A stretch of 64,000 nt of DNA from an uncultured Eubacteriales bacterium (lineage in GTDB: Bacteria; Bacillota; Clostridia; Oscillospirales; Acutalibacteraceae): positions 49,053-113,052 of the forward strand of contig CAKSEH010000004.1 in NCBI GenBank assembly GCA_934446475.1, read 5' to 3'. Below the pieces are notes generated by a model, which made no database searches, was not told the origin of the DNA, and was given only the letters and a program-made list of their open reading frames with translations. The stretch's first letter is position 1. Every line of letters begins with the position of its first letter. Both the position numbers and the translations under genes were made by a program. Below are positions 1 through 9,286 of the stretch, one piece after another.

Positions 1-475
1 AGGACTTTTCGTTAAGAAGCTGCTTTTTTTCAAGCGGTGTAGTACCGGGGTCGGTAACGATATACTGTGAAAAATACAGTACCTGTTCAAGGGCTTTGGG
101 GGAAATATCAAGCACCAATCCCATTCTTGAAGGAATAGTTTTGAAATACCATATATGCGATACGGGAGCCGCAAGCTCTATGGAGCCCATACGCTCTCTT
201 CTTACTTTTGCTCTTGTTACCTCAACGCCGCAGCGTTCGCATATTTTGCCTTTATAGCGAATTCTCTTATACTTTCCGCAGTGGCACTCCCAGTCCTTCT
301 GGGGCCCGAATATGCGCTCACAGAAAAGACCGCCTGTTTCGGGCTTTAAGGTACGGTAGTTTATGGTCTCAGGTTTTGTTACTTCGCCGTGTGACCAGCT
401 TCTTATTTGTTCGGGAGAAGCAAGACCTATTTTTATTGATTCAAATTCAAACTCTTTTTCGTTATCAATAGCCAT
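1..475 (-). CDS. rpoC: RNA polymerase subunit beta' (5' part only)
   Basis: Largest catalytic subunit of DNA-dependent RNA polymerase. Only the first ~158 codons are present; the gene leaves the window at its left edge. The start ATG follows a strong AAGGAGGG box by nine bases. The N-terminus carries the zinc-ribbon cysteines expected for RpoC (C64, C66, C79, C82 in E-C-H-C-G and C-E-R-C-G), followed by the conserved R-A-R-V-R-R-E-R-M-G stretch and the H-I-W-Y-F-K motif. It lies 18 bp behind rpoB and is surely cotranscribed with it from the promoter before rpoB. Identity is certain from sequence; truncation is only the window edge. Confidence 0.97.
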   Translation of the reverse strand, partial: MAIDNEKEFEFESIKIGLASPEQIRSWSHGEVTKPETINYRTLKPETGGLFCERIFGPQKDWECHCGKYKRIRYKGKICERCGVEVTRAKVRRERMGSIELAAPVSHIWYFKTIPSRMGLVLDISPKALEQVLYFSQYIVTDPGTTPLEKKQLLNEKS

Positions 476-493
476 AATTATTGCCCTCCTTAA

Positions 494-3400
494 TTATTCG
501 TCGCCGAGCATATCGTCTTGACCTTCATCATCAAGCTCTATTGCATCGCCGTTTTCATCTTCAAAGCCAAAGCCTTCAAGGTCGCCGTCCTCAAGAGTAT
601 CGGGATTGTAATCATCCTGAACTATGGGGATAGAAAGGCCTATATCGTCGTCATCATCAAAGCTTTGCTTGAGCTGAATTTCGTTATTGTCCTTATCAAG
701 AACCTTAACATCGAGACCGAGCGACTGAAGTTCCTTTATAAGAACCTTAAACGATTCCGGAACTCCCGCCTTAGGAACGTTTTGACCCTTTACTATAGCC
801 TCATAGGTCTTAACTCTTCCTACAACATCGTCCGACTTGACAGTGAGTATTTCCTGAAGAGTATAGGCAGCACCGTAAGCTTCAAGTGCCCAAACTTCCA
901 TTTCTCCGAAACGCTGACCGCCGAACTGAGCTTTACCGCCGAGCGGCTGCTGAGTAACAAGCGAGTACGGTCCCGTAGAACGGGCGTGTATCTTATCGTC
1001 AACAAGGTGATGCAGCTTAAGATAATACATATATCCTACCGTTACCTTATTATCAAACGGTTCGCCTGTACGGCCGTCATAAAGCTGAACTTTACCGTCT
1101 TCAGGCATACCTGCCATTTTAAAGCACTCACGGATATCCGCCTCGTGCGCACCGTCAAATACCGGTGTACAAATATTCCAGCCGAGAGCCTTTGCGGCAT
1201 ATCCGAGGTGAACCTCAAGCACCTGACCTATATTCATTCGGGAAGGAACGCCGAGAGGATTAAGAACTATGTCAAGAGGTGTACCGTCCGGCAGGAAAGG
1301 CATATCCTCGCTCGGAAGAATGCGTGATACGACACCCTTGTTTCCGTGCCGTCCTGCCATTTTATCGCCGACGGAAATCTTACGCTTCTGCGCAATATAG
1401 CAGCGAACGACGACATTTACGCCGGGACTGAGCTCGGAAGAGTTTTCACGGGTGAATACCTTAACATCGACTATCGTACCGTATTCTCCGTGAGGAACAC
1501 GCAGAGATGTATCTCTTACTTCTCTTGCCTTTTCTCCGAATATTGCACGGAGGAGCCTCTCCTCTGCGGTAAGCTCTGTTTCGCCCTTAGGCGTAACCTT
1601 TCCTACAAGGATATCTCCTGCGGTTACTTCTGCACCTACACGGATTATACCCCTGTCGTCAAGGTCTTTCAAAGCGTCCTCGCCGACATTCGGGATATCC
1701 CTTGTTATTTCCTCGGGTCCGAGTTTAGTATCTCTTGACTCTACTTCATATTCCTCAATATGAATTGAAGTATAAACATCGTCACGGACGAGGCGCTCGT
1801 TTATAAGAACAGCGTCCTCATAGTTATAGCCTTCCCAAGTCATAAAGCCGATAAGGGCGTTTCTGCCGAGAGAAATTTCGCCGTTGCTCGTTGCAGGGCC
1901 GTCTGCTATAACTTCTTTTTCTTCAATCTGCTGACCTACCGAAACGATAGGCTTCTGATTTATACAGGTTCCGTGGTTGGAACGGAGGAATTTAATGAGC
2001 TTATACTCATCGATTTCGCCGTTCAACGCTCTTATTTTGATTATATCTGCGCTGACATACGTTACAACGCCGGCACGCTTTGCAAGAACAACTACGCCCG
2101 AGTCAACCGCAGCTTTATATTCCATACCGGTTGCAACTATCGGGTTTTCGGGGCGGAGAAGCGGAACAGCCTGCTTCTGCATGTTCGATCCCATAAGAGC
2201 ACGGTTGGTATCGTCGTTTTCAAGGAAGGGTATCATAGCGGTTGCTACAGACACGACCATCTTAGGCGATACATCCATAAGCTCTGCTCTCGATGCTTCG
2301 ACTTCCTGGAAACCGTCACGGTAACGGGCATTGACCTTTTTATGAACAAAGTATCCGTTTTCATCCAAAGGTTCGTTTGCCTGAGCTACAACATACTCGT
2401 CCTCTTCGTCGGCAGTAAGATACAAAACCTTGTCGGTTACTCTGCCGGTCTCCTTATCAACAACACGGAAAGGAGCTTCAACAAAGCCGTACTTATTTAT
2501 CTTCGCAAATGTTGCAAGATAGGATATCAGTCCTATGTTAGGACCTTCCGGAGTTTCGATAGGACACATACGGCCGTAATGCGTATAGTGAACGTCACGG
2601 ACATCGAATCCTGCACGGTCACGGGAAAGACCTCCGGGACCGAGTGCGGAAAGACGACGCTTATGAGTAAGCTCGGAAAGCGGGTTTGTCTGGTCCATAA
2701 ACTGCGAAAGCGGAGATGAACCGAAGAATTCCTTTACCGCCGCCACTACGGGACGTATATTTATAAGGGACTGCGGAGTTATATTATCAGCGTCCTGAGA
2801 CTGAAGGGTCATCTTTTCTCTTACGACCCTTTCCATTCTCGAAAATCCTATACGGAACTGGTTCTGGAGAAGTTCTCCCACAGAACGGATACGGCGGTTT
2901 CCGAGATGGTCGATATCGTCGGTATTGCCGACATCCTGCGGCAGACCGAGGAAGTAGTTTATCGATGCAAATATATCGTCAAGCGTGATGTGTTTCGGGA
3001 TGAGAGCATCCGCACCCTCTATGAGCGCTTCTTTAAGCTCTTCCTTCGATTTGCATTCTTCAAGAATTTCGGTAAGCACCGAAAGGCTTACCTTTTCGTT
3101 AATTCCCTCTTTATCAAGCTCTGCGAGCTCTTCGGGAGTAAAATCGGTAAAGTCCGCAAGGTTGACCATTCCGTTTGAAAGAATTTTAACCTCGGTTACA
3201 TTACCCTCAAAATCCTGAACATTAACGAAAGCCTCGTTTACGCCCTTTCTTTCAATGAGCTCCGAAAGCTCTTTTGAAACAACGGTATCCGGCTCGGCTA
3301 TAATTTCGCCTGTTACGGGATCTGCAACGGGACGGGAGAGAACCTTGCCCCTGAGTCGTGCTCCTATAGCAAGCTTTTTATTGTATTTATATCTTCCTAC

Positions 3401-4222
3401 TCTTGAAAGATCGTATCTGTGAGGATCAAAGAAAAGCTGTTCAAGATATGCCTTAGCGCCGTCTATCGTAACAGGTTCGCTCGGCCTGAGCTTTTTATAA
3501 ACCTCAACAAGTGCGTCTTCGCAGTTTTTTGTTTCGTCTACCTCAAAAGTTGCGGCAAGACGCTCGTCCTCACCGAGAAGTTCTCTCATCTGCTGATTCG
3601 AATCAAGACCGAGAGCCCTTATGAATACGGTTATCGGGAGCTTTCTGTTCTTATCGATACGGACATAGAGAACATCGTTAGGTGAAGTCTCATATTCAAG
3701 CCACGCACCTCTGTTAGGAATGATAGTTGAAGAAAACAGGCGCTTACCGGTTTTCTCGTCTGCCTTTTCCGCAAAGTAAACGCCGGGTGAACGGACAAGC
3801 TGAGATACTATAGCTCGCTCGGCGCCGTTTATTACAAACGTTCCGGACTCGGTCATAAGCGGGAAATCGCCCATAAAGACTTCGCTTTCCTTTATCTCGC
3901 CCGTTTCGTTGTTTACAAGCCTTGCGGTAACTCTAAGCGGCGCAGAATAAGTAGTGTCCCTCGCCTTACATTCGGTAACATCATACTTAGGGTTTTCATC
4001 TATTTTGTAGTCAATAAAGCTGAGCTCCATATTACCGCTGTAATCGGTAATAGCATCCATATCTTTAAAGACTTCCCTTAACCCCTCGGTTATGAACCAT
4101 TGGTATGAATCCTTCTGAATTTCAATGAGGTTAGGCATATCGATAACTTCATTGATTTTAGAAAATGTCATACGAGTGTTTTTACCCAGCTGGACAGGTT
4201 TAACCATTGCTGTTGAATCCAT
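494..4222 (-). CDS. rpoB: RNA polymerase subunit beta
   Basis: Beta subunit of RNA polymerase, 1242 aa, full length for a Firmicute. Seen: the rifampicin-binding region near residue 505 (L-S-Q-F-M-D-Q, then T-H-K-R-R-L-S-A-L-G) with the residues normally associated with rifampicin sensitivity, the M-C-P-I-E-T-P-E-G-P-N motif, and the G-D-K-M-A-G-R-H-G-N-K-G motif near residue 957. The C-terminus is an acidic tail rich in Asp/Glu. The chosen ATG follows TAGGAGTG by about 11 bases; a second Met five codons in is possible. rpoC follows. Unlike the common order, rplJL is not directly upstream; a U32-family gene on the same strand is, and rpoB has its own promoter. Confidence 0.98.
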   Translation of the reverse strand: MDSTAMVKPVQLGKNTRMTFSKINEVIDMPNLIEIQKDSYQWFITEGLREVFKDMDAITDYSGNMELSFIDYKIDENPKYDVTECKARDTTYSAPLRVTARLVNNETGEIKESEVFMGDFPLMTESGTFVINGAERAIVSQLVRSPGVYFAEKADEKTGKRLFSSTIIPNRGAWLEYETSPNDVLYVRIDKNRKLPITVFIRALGLDSNQQMRELLGEDERLAATFEVDETKNCEDALVEVYKKLRPSEPVTIDGAKAYLEQLFFDPHRYDLSRVGRYKYNKKLAIGARLRGKVLSRPVADPVTGEIIAEPDTVVSKELSELIERKGVNEAFVNVQDFEGNVTEVKILSNGMVNLADFTDFTPEELAELDKEGINEKVSLSVLTEILEECKSKEELKEALIEGADALIPKHITLDDIFASINYFLGLPQDVGNTDDIDHLGNRRIRSVGELLQNQFRIGFSRMERVVREKMTLQSQDADNITPQSLINIRPVVAAVKEFFGSSPLSQFMDQTNPLSELTHKRRLSALGPGGLSRDRAGFDVRDVHYTHYGRMCPIETPEGPNIGLISYLATFAKINKYGFVEAPFRVVDKETGRVTDKVLYLTADEEDEYVVAQANEPLDENGYFVHKKVNARYRDGFQEVEASRAELMDVSPKMVVSVATAMIPFLENDDTNRALMGSNMQKQAVPLLRPENPIVATGMEYKAAVDSGVVVLAKRAGVVTYVSADIIKIRALNGEIDEYKLIKFLRSNHGTCINQKPIVSVGQQIEEKEVIADGPATSNGEISLGRNALIGFMTWEGYNYEDAVLINERLVRDDVYTSIHIEEYEVESRDTKLGPEEITRDIPNVGEDALKDLDDRGIIRVGAEVTAGDILVGKVTPKGETELTAEERLLRAIFGEKAREVRDTSLRVPHGEYGTIVDVKVFTRENSSELSPGVNVVVRCYIAQKRKISVGDKMAGRHGNKGVVSRILPSEDMPFLPDGTPLDIVLNPLGVPSRMNIGQVLEVHLGYAAKALGWNICTPVFDGAHEADIRECFKMAGMPEDGKVQLYDGRTGEPFDNKVTVGYMYYLKLHHLVDDKIHARSTGPYSLVTQQPLGGKAQFGGQRFGEMEVWALEAYGAAYTLQEILTVKSDDVVGRVKTYEAIVKGQNVPKAGVPESFKVLIKELQSLGLDVKVLDKDNNEIQLKQSFDDDDDIGLSIPIVQDDYNPDTLEDGDLEGFGFEDENGDAIELDDEGQDDMLGDE

Positions 4223-4386
4223 AGGTTTGCAATCACTCCTAAAAATATTTTGCGATCTTAGGGTGCCTCGGCACGCTGAAAATCAAGATGAACTTCAAAC
4301 GGTTAATTTGTGCATTTTTTATAAACGAAAATCTCATTTAAACGCAAAAAAGGCGCAAAATCCCCCATCATCATCAGTAATTTATT

Positions 4387-4415
4387 ATTTTATAACAAGA
4401 CCTCTGAAAAGTCAA
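4387..4415 (-). promoter_or_regulatory. rpoBC promoter
   Basis: On the minus strand TTGACT, a 17-bp spacer and TAAAAT form a good sigma-A-type promoter. Transcription would start near 4380, leaving a leader of about 155 nt before the rpoB ATG. The leader contains a short G/C-rich inverted repeat (GTGCC-TC-GGCAC near 4263-4274) but no recognised riboswitch. Confidence 0.75.
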
Positions 4416-4448
4416 GTGTTTTTTTGCAGAAATTGTCAATTTAAAATA

Positions 4449-6515
4449 TCAGAGGGTCCTGCGATAGTAAAGTCCCCTTGTAAAATCACCCTGCAGTGAA
4501 ACTCCGGATTTATAAGAATTTATAACATTCAAGGCTTCCGCAGAAGTCTCGGTCGTGAAGTAAAGCGTTAAAAAATCAAAGCCGGACAGTTCGGAAAGCT
4601 TATCGGAAAGGCTTATCGGCAGACAGTTTAAAAGTTCGCTTTCCGTTCCCCTGCAGGCTATTTTGAACGCAATTCCTTTTCTGTCGGTTATAAAGCCCTC
4701 TCCATTGCATTTTTTACATCCCGAAAAGCTCTTAACAGGACAGTTTTTTAAAAGCATAAGGGGCAGTCTTCCGTATGCAAATATTCCGGTTTTAAGCGAA
4801 GTATTAAGGTCTTCGGCTTCACCGAGTGTAAGCTCGGGAGAAACGGTTATTTCGCCGACCCCGAAATTCTCCGAAAGGAACTGAGCCGATACGGAATTAA
4901 ACACATTAAGTCCTGTTGCGCCGATTATTTCAAGTCCTGCCTTCTTTGCGATAACGGCGTCCGTAAGAGTTCCGCAATATGCCGCAGTAAAGCCCTTGCT
5001 TTTAAGTAAAAGAAGCTTGTTTAAAGCCGAAACTTCATCCTCTGCCCACCTCGGCAGCTCGACCGCAAGCCTTACACCGCTCGGCAATTTTTGCAGGTTG
5101 CAGGACTCTAAAGGCAATATAACGGTGTGAATGCCCGATATATCGGATGGTATCTGCTCTGCAAAGGCAAAACGGGCATATAAAAGATTTTCGCCGCAAT
5201 TATGGTTTTTCTCTGCCGCTTTTTTAAATTCATACTTATCGTGTACGGTTCGGGCGCACTCTCCCCTTTTTATATTAAGCGCCTCAACGGCTCTTCTTCT
5301 CATATCTCCGAGTTCCGATGCCGAAACAAATAAACCGCTCGGGATTTCCGAAGATATGTTTTTTACAAAATAGGGCGTTCCGCCGAGCTTTTTAAGATTT
5401 TTTTCTATATCGTCGGCTGTGGTTTCCCTTGAAACTGCGCTGCTCGGGATATTGCCCGTAATCTGTGCGATATTATCACCGTCCGACACGCAGAGCTTTA
5501 AAGGTTTTCCGTTTTGCGCCGTAAAACTCATATCAAGCGCAACACTGCTCCGCTCGTTGCGGTAAAGCGAATGTAAATAAGAGAACGCCTGTTTTGAAAG
5601 TTCCGCATCCTCCTTTGTTCTTACGCCGAACATATCCGCTCCTTTTTTTTCGATATAATAACCGTCTGTAAATCCGGAACGGGTAAAAACGCCGTTTAAA
5701 GCCGAAGAAAGTTCTTCGGGAATAGGCAGACCGTCCGTCGCAAGGCGGCATGAACAGGTTGCGGCGGCAATATATTCGGGTCTTTTCATTCTTCCTTCTA
5801 TTTTGAAAGACTTTACCCCCATTTTAATTAGCTCGGGTATATGTTCTATCAAAGAAAGGTCCTTAAGGCTCAAATCGTATCCCGTTCCCCCGCTTACCTT
5901 AAACGGCAGCCGACACGGACCGGCGCAAAGTCCTCTGTTTCCGCTCCTTCCGCCTATTATCGCCGAAAGCAGGCACTGCCCCGAAACCGACATACAAAGC
6001 GCTCCGTGAACGAAAACTTCCACTTCCATATCAAGTTTTTCGGCTTCACGGCAAAGTTCGTTCAGAGCGCTTTTGCTCATTTCCCTTGCGGCAACGACCC
6101 TTGAAATACCGAAATTTTTAAGAGCCTTAAGCGGTGCGGGAGAATATACGGTCATCTGAGTTGAGGCGTGAAGTTCAAGCTTAGGAAAAAGCTTTTTAAG
6201 TATCAGACAAAGACCGAGATCCTGAATTATAACGCCGTCTATGCCGTTTTCGTAAGCTGTTTGAACGGTTTTCACTGCATCACTTATCTCCGATTCCTTT
6301 ATCAGAATATTAACGGTAAGATAAACCTTAACGCCCCTTATTTTGCAATATTTTATTGCTTCTTTAAGCTGTTCGTCATCAAAGTTTTCGGCGTTTCTCC
6401 GTGCGCTGAAACGCTTTGCGCCGAGATACACCGCATCCGCCCCGCTTCTTACTGCGGCATATAAAGACTCAAAGGAACCCGCCGGGGATAACACTTCGCA
6501 ATTTGATAAACTCAT
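4449..6515 (-). CDS. U32 family protein, RlhA-like (23S rRNA hydroxylation type)
   Basis: Peptidase-U32-family protein of 688 aa. Members of this long subgroup (E. coli RlhA/YdcP) are needed for C5-hydroxylation of a 23S rRNA cytidine rather than being proven proteases. Seen: N-terminal V-L-S-P-A-G-S and A-D-A-V-Y-L-G, the barrel motif L-H-A-S-T-Q-M, F-V-H-G-A-L-C-M-S-S-type core with C-L-L-S and N-R-G-L-C-A-G-P-C-R near residue 195, and a C-terminal extension ending in Y-G-R-L-P-L-M followed by C-P-V-K and C-K-K-C near residues 605-620, which fit the cysteines proposed to hold an Fe-S cluster. The length and C-terminal part separate it from the second, 409-aa U32 protein of this window. Weak GGAAG ribosome site. 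The exact modified base is inferred from family only. Confidence 0.8.
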   Translation of the reverse strand: MSLSNCEVLSPAGSFESLYAAVRSGADAVYLGAKRFSARRNAENFDDEQLKEAIKYCKIRGVKVYLTVNILIKESEISDAVKTVQTAYENGIDGVIIQDLGLCLILKKLFPKLELHASTQMTVYSPAPLKALKNFGISRVVAAREMSKSALNELCREAEKLDMEVEVFVHGALCMSVSGQCLLSAIIGGRSGNRGLCAGPCRLPFKVSGGTGYDLSLKDLSLIEHIPELIKMGVKSFKIEGRMKRPEYIAAATCSCRLATDGLPIPEELSSALNGVFTRSGFTDGYYIEKKGADMFGVRTKEDAELSKQAFSYLHSLYRNERSSVALDMSFTAQNGKPLKLCVSDGDNIAQITGNIPSSAVSRETTADDIEKNLKKLGGTPYFVKNISSEIPSGLFVSASELGDMRRRAVEALNIKRGECARTVHDKYEFKKAAEKNHNCGENLLYARFAFAEQIPSDISGIHTVILPLESCNLQKLPSGVRLAVELPRWAEDEVSALNKLLLLKSKGFTAAYCGTLTDAVIAKKAGLEIIGATGLNVFNSVSAQFLSENFGVGEITVSPELTLGEAEDLNTSLKTGIFAYGRLPLMLLKNCPVKSFSGCKKCNGEGFITDRKGIAFKIACRGTESELLNCLPISLSDKLSELSGFDFLTLYFTTETSAEALNVINSYKSGVSLQGDFTRGLYYRRTL

Positions 6516-6588
6516 TAAAATCTTCCGTTCGTTACAGTTTTGATATAATAATACTATATTTTCGGAATAATATAAAGAGTTTTTTTGC

Positions 6589-6617
6589 TTTACAATACGC
6601 TTTCGGGCTGATATAAT
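6589..6617 (+). promoter_or_regulatory. promoter of apgM-trhA
   Basis: TTTACA, 17-bp spacer, TATAAT on the plus strand, followed about 40 bp later by the apgM start codon with a CGGAG box. The region is the divergent gap between the U32 gene and apgM. Confidence 0.75.
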
Positions 6618-6657
6618 TATATTTGGTTATGATTTTATAAAACGGAGCTGAAAAACA

Positions 6658-7872
6658 ATGAAGTATATGGTATTACTTTGTGACGGTATGGCAGATACGC
6701 CCAATGCCGCTTTAGATAATAAAACGCCGATGGAATGTGCAAACAAGCCCTTTATAGATTCGCTTGCGAAATGCGCCGAGGTCGGAATGTGTAAAACCGT
6801 AGCAAACGGTCTTAAACCCGGAAGCGATGTTGCAAATCTTTCCGTTATGGGTTACGATCCGCTTAAATGCTATACGGGCCGTTCTCCGCTTGAGGCAGCG
6901 TCTATAGGGATCGACCTTAAGGATACCGATGTTACACTGCGCTGCAATTTGGTAACACTGTCGGATGAACCCGATTACCGCAGCAAAACAATGGTCGATT
7001 ACTGCGGCGGCGATATCTCGACTCCTGAGGCGGACGAGCTTATAAAGTCGGTTCAGGAAGCTTTCGGAAACGATATATATAAGTTTTATACCGGCGTAAG
7101 TTACAGGCACTGCCTTGTGGTTTCAAACGGAACTACGGACCTTGGAACTATGACCCCTCCTCACGATATCAGCGGCAGAGTTATCGGCGATTATCTCAGT
7201 AAATCGGATAATGCCGCAGGACTTATTTCGCTTATGGAAAAAAGTTATGATCTGCTCAAAAATCACCCCGTAAACCTTAAAAGGATTTCCGAGGGAAAGC
7301 GTCCTGCGAACTCGATATGGCTCTGGGGCGAAGGTACAAAGCCGAGCATTGAGAATTTTAAAGAAAAAAACGGCGTATCGGGTTGCGTTGTAAGCGCAGT
7401 CGATCTGCTTAAAGGCATAGGAAAATGTGCCGGTATGCTCACCCCGGAAGTTGAGGGAGCAACCGGATACATCGATACAAATTTTGAAGGGAAAGCAAAA
7501 GCCGGAATAGAAGCGTTTAAGTCGGGGTGCGACCTTGTTTATCTTCACTTTGAAGCTCCCGATGAATGCGGTCACAGAGGAGAAGCCGAAAACAAAGTTA
7601 AAGCCATTGAATATATAGACGGCAGGGCTTTAAAGCTTTGCCTTGAATATCTTGAAAACTGCGGAGACGATTACAGAATACTCGTTATGCCCGATCATCC
7701 TACTCCGCTTGATATAAAAACCCATTCTTCAGATCCTGTTCCCTATCTCATTTTTGACAGCAGGGTAAAGAAGAACGGCGTTGAAAAATTCACGGAAAAG
7801 TCTGCATCTGAAACCGGAAACTTTGTATCTCACGGCCCCGATATTATGTCAAAGCTCCTTTCGGATAATTAA
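6658..7872 (+). CDS. apgM: cofactor-independent phosphoglycerate mutase, archaeal type
   Basis: Alkaline-phosphatase-superfamily enzyme, 404 aa, of the archaeal-type 2,3-bisphosphoglycerate-independent phosphoglycerate mutase family, which interconverts 3- and 2-phosphoglycerate. Some bacterial members have been proposed as homoserine kinases, so that role remains open. Seen: metal-binding start V-L-L-C-D-G-M-A-D, the P-G-S-D-V-A-N-L-S motif near residue 55 that carries the presumed serine nucleophile, L-H-F-E-A-P-D-E-C-G-H near residue 300, M-P-D-H-P-T-P, and the terminal S-H-G-P-D. Start chosen by the CGGAG box ten bases upstream. trhA follows after 11 bp and is likely cotranscribed. No homoserine or threonine genes lie nearby to favour the kinase role. 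Confidence 0.85.
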   Translation: MKYMVLLCDGMADTPNAALDNKTPMECANKPFIDSLAKCAEVGMCKTVANGLKPGSDVANLSVMGYDPLKCYTGRSPLEAASIGIDLKDTDVTLRCNLVTLSDEPDYRSKTMVDYCGGDISTPEADELIKSVQEAFGNDIYKFYTGVSYRHCLVVSNGTTDLGTMTPPHDISGRVIGDYLSKSDNAAGLISLMEKSYDLLKNHPVNLKRISEGKRPANSIWLWGEGTKPSIENFKEKNGVSGCVVSAVDLLKGIGKCAGMLTPEVEGATGYIDTNFEGKAKAGIEAFKSGCDLVYLHFEAPDECGHRGEAENKVKAIEYIDGRALKLCLEYLENCGDDYRILVMPDHPTPLDIKTHSSDPVPYLIFDSRVKKNGVEKFTEKSASETGNFVSHGPDIMSKLLSDN

Positions 7873-7883
7873 GAGGTAACATA

Positions 7884-8561
7884 ATGAAACGGACAAAACT
7901 TAAGGACCGTGTTCTGCCCGATTATACAAGAGGCGAAGAGATCTTCAATATGGTCTCTCATATAGTAGGCGGAGCTTTCGGTGTGGTTGCACTCGCAGGC
8001 TGCGTTATAAAGGCGTTTTTCACGGGGGACGCATATAAGATAGTCGGCGCATTCATATTCGGCTTTTCAATGATAATACTCTATACTATGTCAAGCGTAT
8101 ATCACGGATTGCTGCCCAATACCGCAAAAAAGGTTATGCAGGTTATCGACCATTGCACTATATTCATATTGATAGCAGGCACTTACACACCCATTGCACT
8201 ATGCGCACTGCGTGAAAAAAACACCGCCCTCGGGTGGACGGTTTTCGGAATAGTCTGGGGCGTATCGATACTCGGTATCGTGCTTAACGCTATCGACCTT
8301 AAAAAATATGCGATATTCTCGATGATATGTTATATTGCGCTCGGTTGGTGCATAGTTTTCCCCGGCAAGGCAACAATTTCGGCTATACCGAAAAACGGTA
8401 TGATCCTCCTTTTAATAGGCGGGATTTCCTATACCTTCGGTGCCGTGCTCTACGGAATAGCCGGCAAAAAGGTTGTCCGTTATATGCATTCGGTGTTCCA
8501 CATTTTTGTTGTTATAGGAAGTATATTTCATTTTCTGTGCATTTTGCTTTACATCATATAA
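7884..8561 (+). CDS. trhA: hemolysin III family (PAQR) membrane protein
   Basis: Integral membrane protein of 225 aa with seven predicted hydrophobic segments, typical of the HlyIII/TrhA branch of the PAQR superfamily. Seen: cytosolic N-terminus with E-I-F-N-M-V-S-H, the S-V-Y-H segment, V-I-D-H-C-T-I-F and the C-terminal Y-M-H-S-V-F-H-I-F, whose His and Asp residues match the conserved intramembrane metal site of the superfamily. Bacterial members have been linked to membrane energetics or fluidity; hemolytic activity should not be assumed. AGAGGT ribosome site. Second gene of the apgM operon, closed by a hairpin terminator. Confidence 0.88.
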   Translation: MKRTKLKDRVLPDYTRGEEIFNMVSHIVGGAFGVVALAGCVIKAFFTGDAYKIVGAFIFGFSMIILYTMSSVYHGLLPNTAKKVMQVIDHCTIFILIAGTYTPIALCALREKNTALGWTVFGIVWGVSILGIVLNAIDLKKYAIFSMICYIALGWCIVFPGKATISAIPKNGMILLLIGGISYTFGAVLYGIAGKKVVRYMHSVFHIFVVIGSIFHFLCILLYII

Positions 8562-8575
8562 CATTTACATCAGAC

Positions 8576-8625
8576 ACGGTGTGACGGGATTTATACCCTG
8601 TCACACCGTATTTATTATTTTTCTT
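8576..8625. terminator. convergent terminator of trhA and the SLOG gene
   Basis: Near-perfect stem (ACGGTGTGAC-GGG against CCC-TGTCACACCGT, one bulge) with a seven-base loop and a T-rich tail on the plus side. The stop codon of the minus-strand SLOG gene lies inside the right arm. Confidence 0.8.
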
Positions 8626-9071
8626 CCCTTTTTTGCCGCATATTTTAAAGCGACCTCGGTTCCGCTCTTTCGGTTTACAGGCTTACAGCATTCGTCAAAA
8701 TAAATAACACAGAATTTGCTTTTGTCTATCATTTCACGGTTTCGTTTAACATAAGCTACTCTGCCCGCCCCTATCATATTTTCGGGATAATATGTATCTT
8801 CATAACTTTCTAAAATGTAGTTTTTATAATCATCCGTTATATAAGGATATTCCGCCCGTACATAGATTCGTTTTATGTGCGGGTATTTTTCTTTGATTTT
8901 TGACACCGTCTCATAACAAAGAGTGTTAAATCGGCTTTTACTTCCGAAAAGAAATGTATCCACTCCACAAAGTGTAATAAGTTCTTCTGTTATCGCATAA
9001 AGCCTGCTTTTAAGTTCATCTGTTTCGTTTATTTCTCTGTGACCGAAAAAGCAACAGGTTTTTTCCCACAT
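8601..9071 (-). CDS. SLOG/DUF1273-like nucleotide-binding protein
   Basis: Cytosolic protein of 156 aa with the start C-C-F-F-G-H-R-E-I that is typical of short DUF1273/SLOG-superfamily proteins (Rossmann-like, thought to bind nucleotide-derived ligands). Other motifs are F-L-F-G-S-K-S-R-F near residue 40 and the C-terminal G-T-E-V-A-L-K-Y-A-A-K-K-G-R-K-I-I-N of the last strand and helix. CGGAGGAG box before the ATG. It is transcribed away from an XRE-type regulator, and its promoter is overlapped by palindromes. Function unknown; SLOG proteins occur both in housekeeping and in biological-conflict systems, and the context does not decide. Confidence 0.7.
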   Translation of the reverse strand: MWEKTCCFFGHREINETDELKSRLYAITEELITLCGVDTFLFGSKSRFNTLCYETVSKIKEKYPHIKRIYVRAEYPYITDDYKNYILESYEDTYYPENMIGAGRVAYVKRNREMIDKSKFCVIYFDECCKPVNRKSGTEVALKYAAKKGRKIINTV

Positions 9072-9162
9072 AAATATTCTCCTCCGTGTTTCTGTTTTTT
9101 AGTATTGATATACCGTAAGTATATCTGTCTCGCACATCACAACTCTGTTAAAAGGTTCAGAC

Positions 9163-9183
9163 AAGTGAAAATGTGTTTCACTT
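9163..9183. promoter_or_regulatory. palindrome at the SLOG transcription start
   Basis: AAGTGAAA-N5-TTTCACTT, a perfect 8-5-8 inverted repeat lying immediately downstream of the -10 box of the SLOG gene promoter. Its half-site resembles that of the second palindrome 15 bp away, so both may bind one regulator. Confidence 0.45.
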
Positions 9184-9212
9184 ATTATACAATATCATTT
9201 ACTTAAAGTAAA
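9184..9212 (-). promoter_or_regulatory. promoter of the SLOG gene
   Basis: Minus-strand TTTACT, 17-bp spacer, TATAAT. The -35 box lies inside the palindrome at 9198-9212, so a protein bound there would block RNA polymerase. Confidence 0.65.
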
Positions 9213-9230
9213 GGCTTATTTACTTTAAAC
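9198..9230. promoter_or_regulatory. operator-like palindrome plus half repeat
   Basis: TTTACTT-A-AAGTAAA is a perfect 15-bp palindrome, followed seven bases later by a further TTTACTTTAAAC copy. Placed between the divergent SLOG and XRE genes; candidate binding site of the XRE protein. Inference from position and symmetry only. Confidence 0.45.
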
Positions 9231-9286
9231 AAGTTATAAAATCGCTGATTTATTGGTAAAATAACTTTAGATAAAGAGGCGATAAG

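Noticed and set aside
518..3685. Several long open frames on the plus strand across rpoB, up to 269 codons.
   Set aside because: They are antisense to an unmistakable rpoB, lack ribosome sites and resemble no protein family; codon bias of rpoB explains them.
6658..7872. Calling the phosphoglycerate mutase-like gene a homoserine kinase.
   Set aside because: The proposed kinase role of this family is not supported by neighbouring threonine genes; the mutase call is safer.
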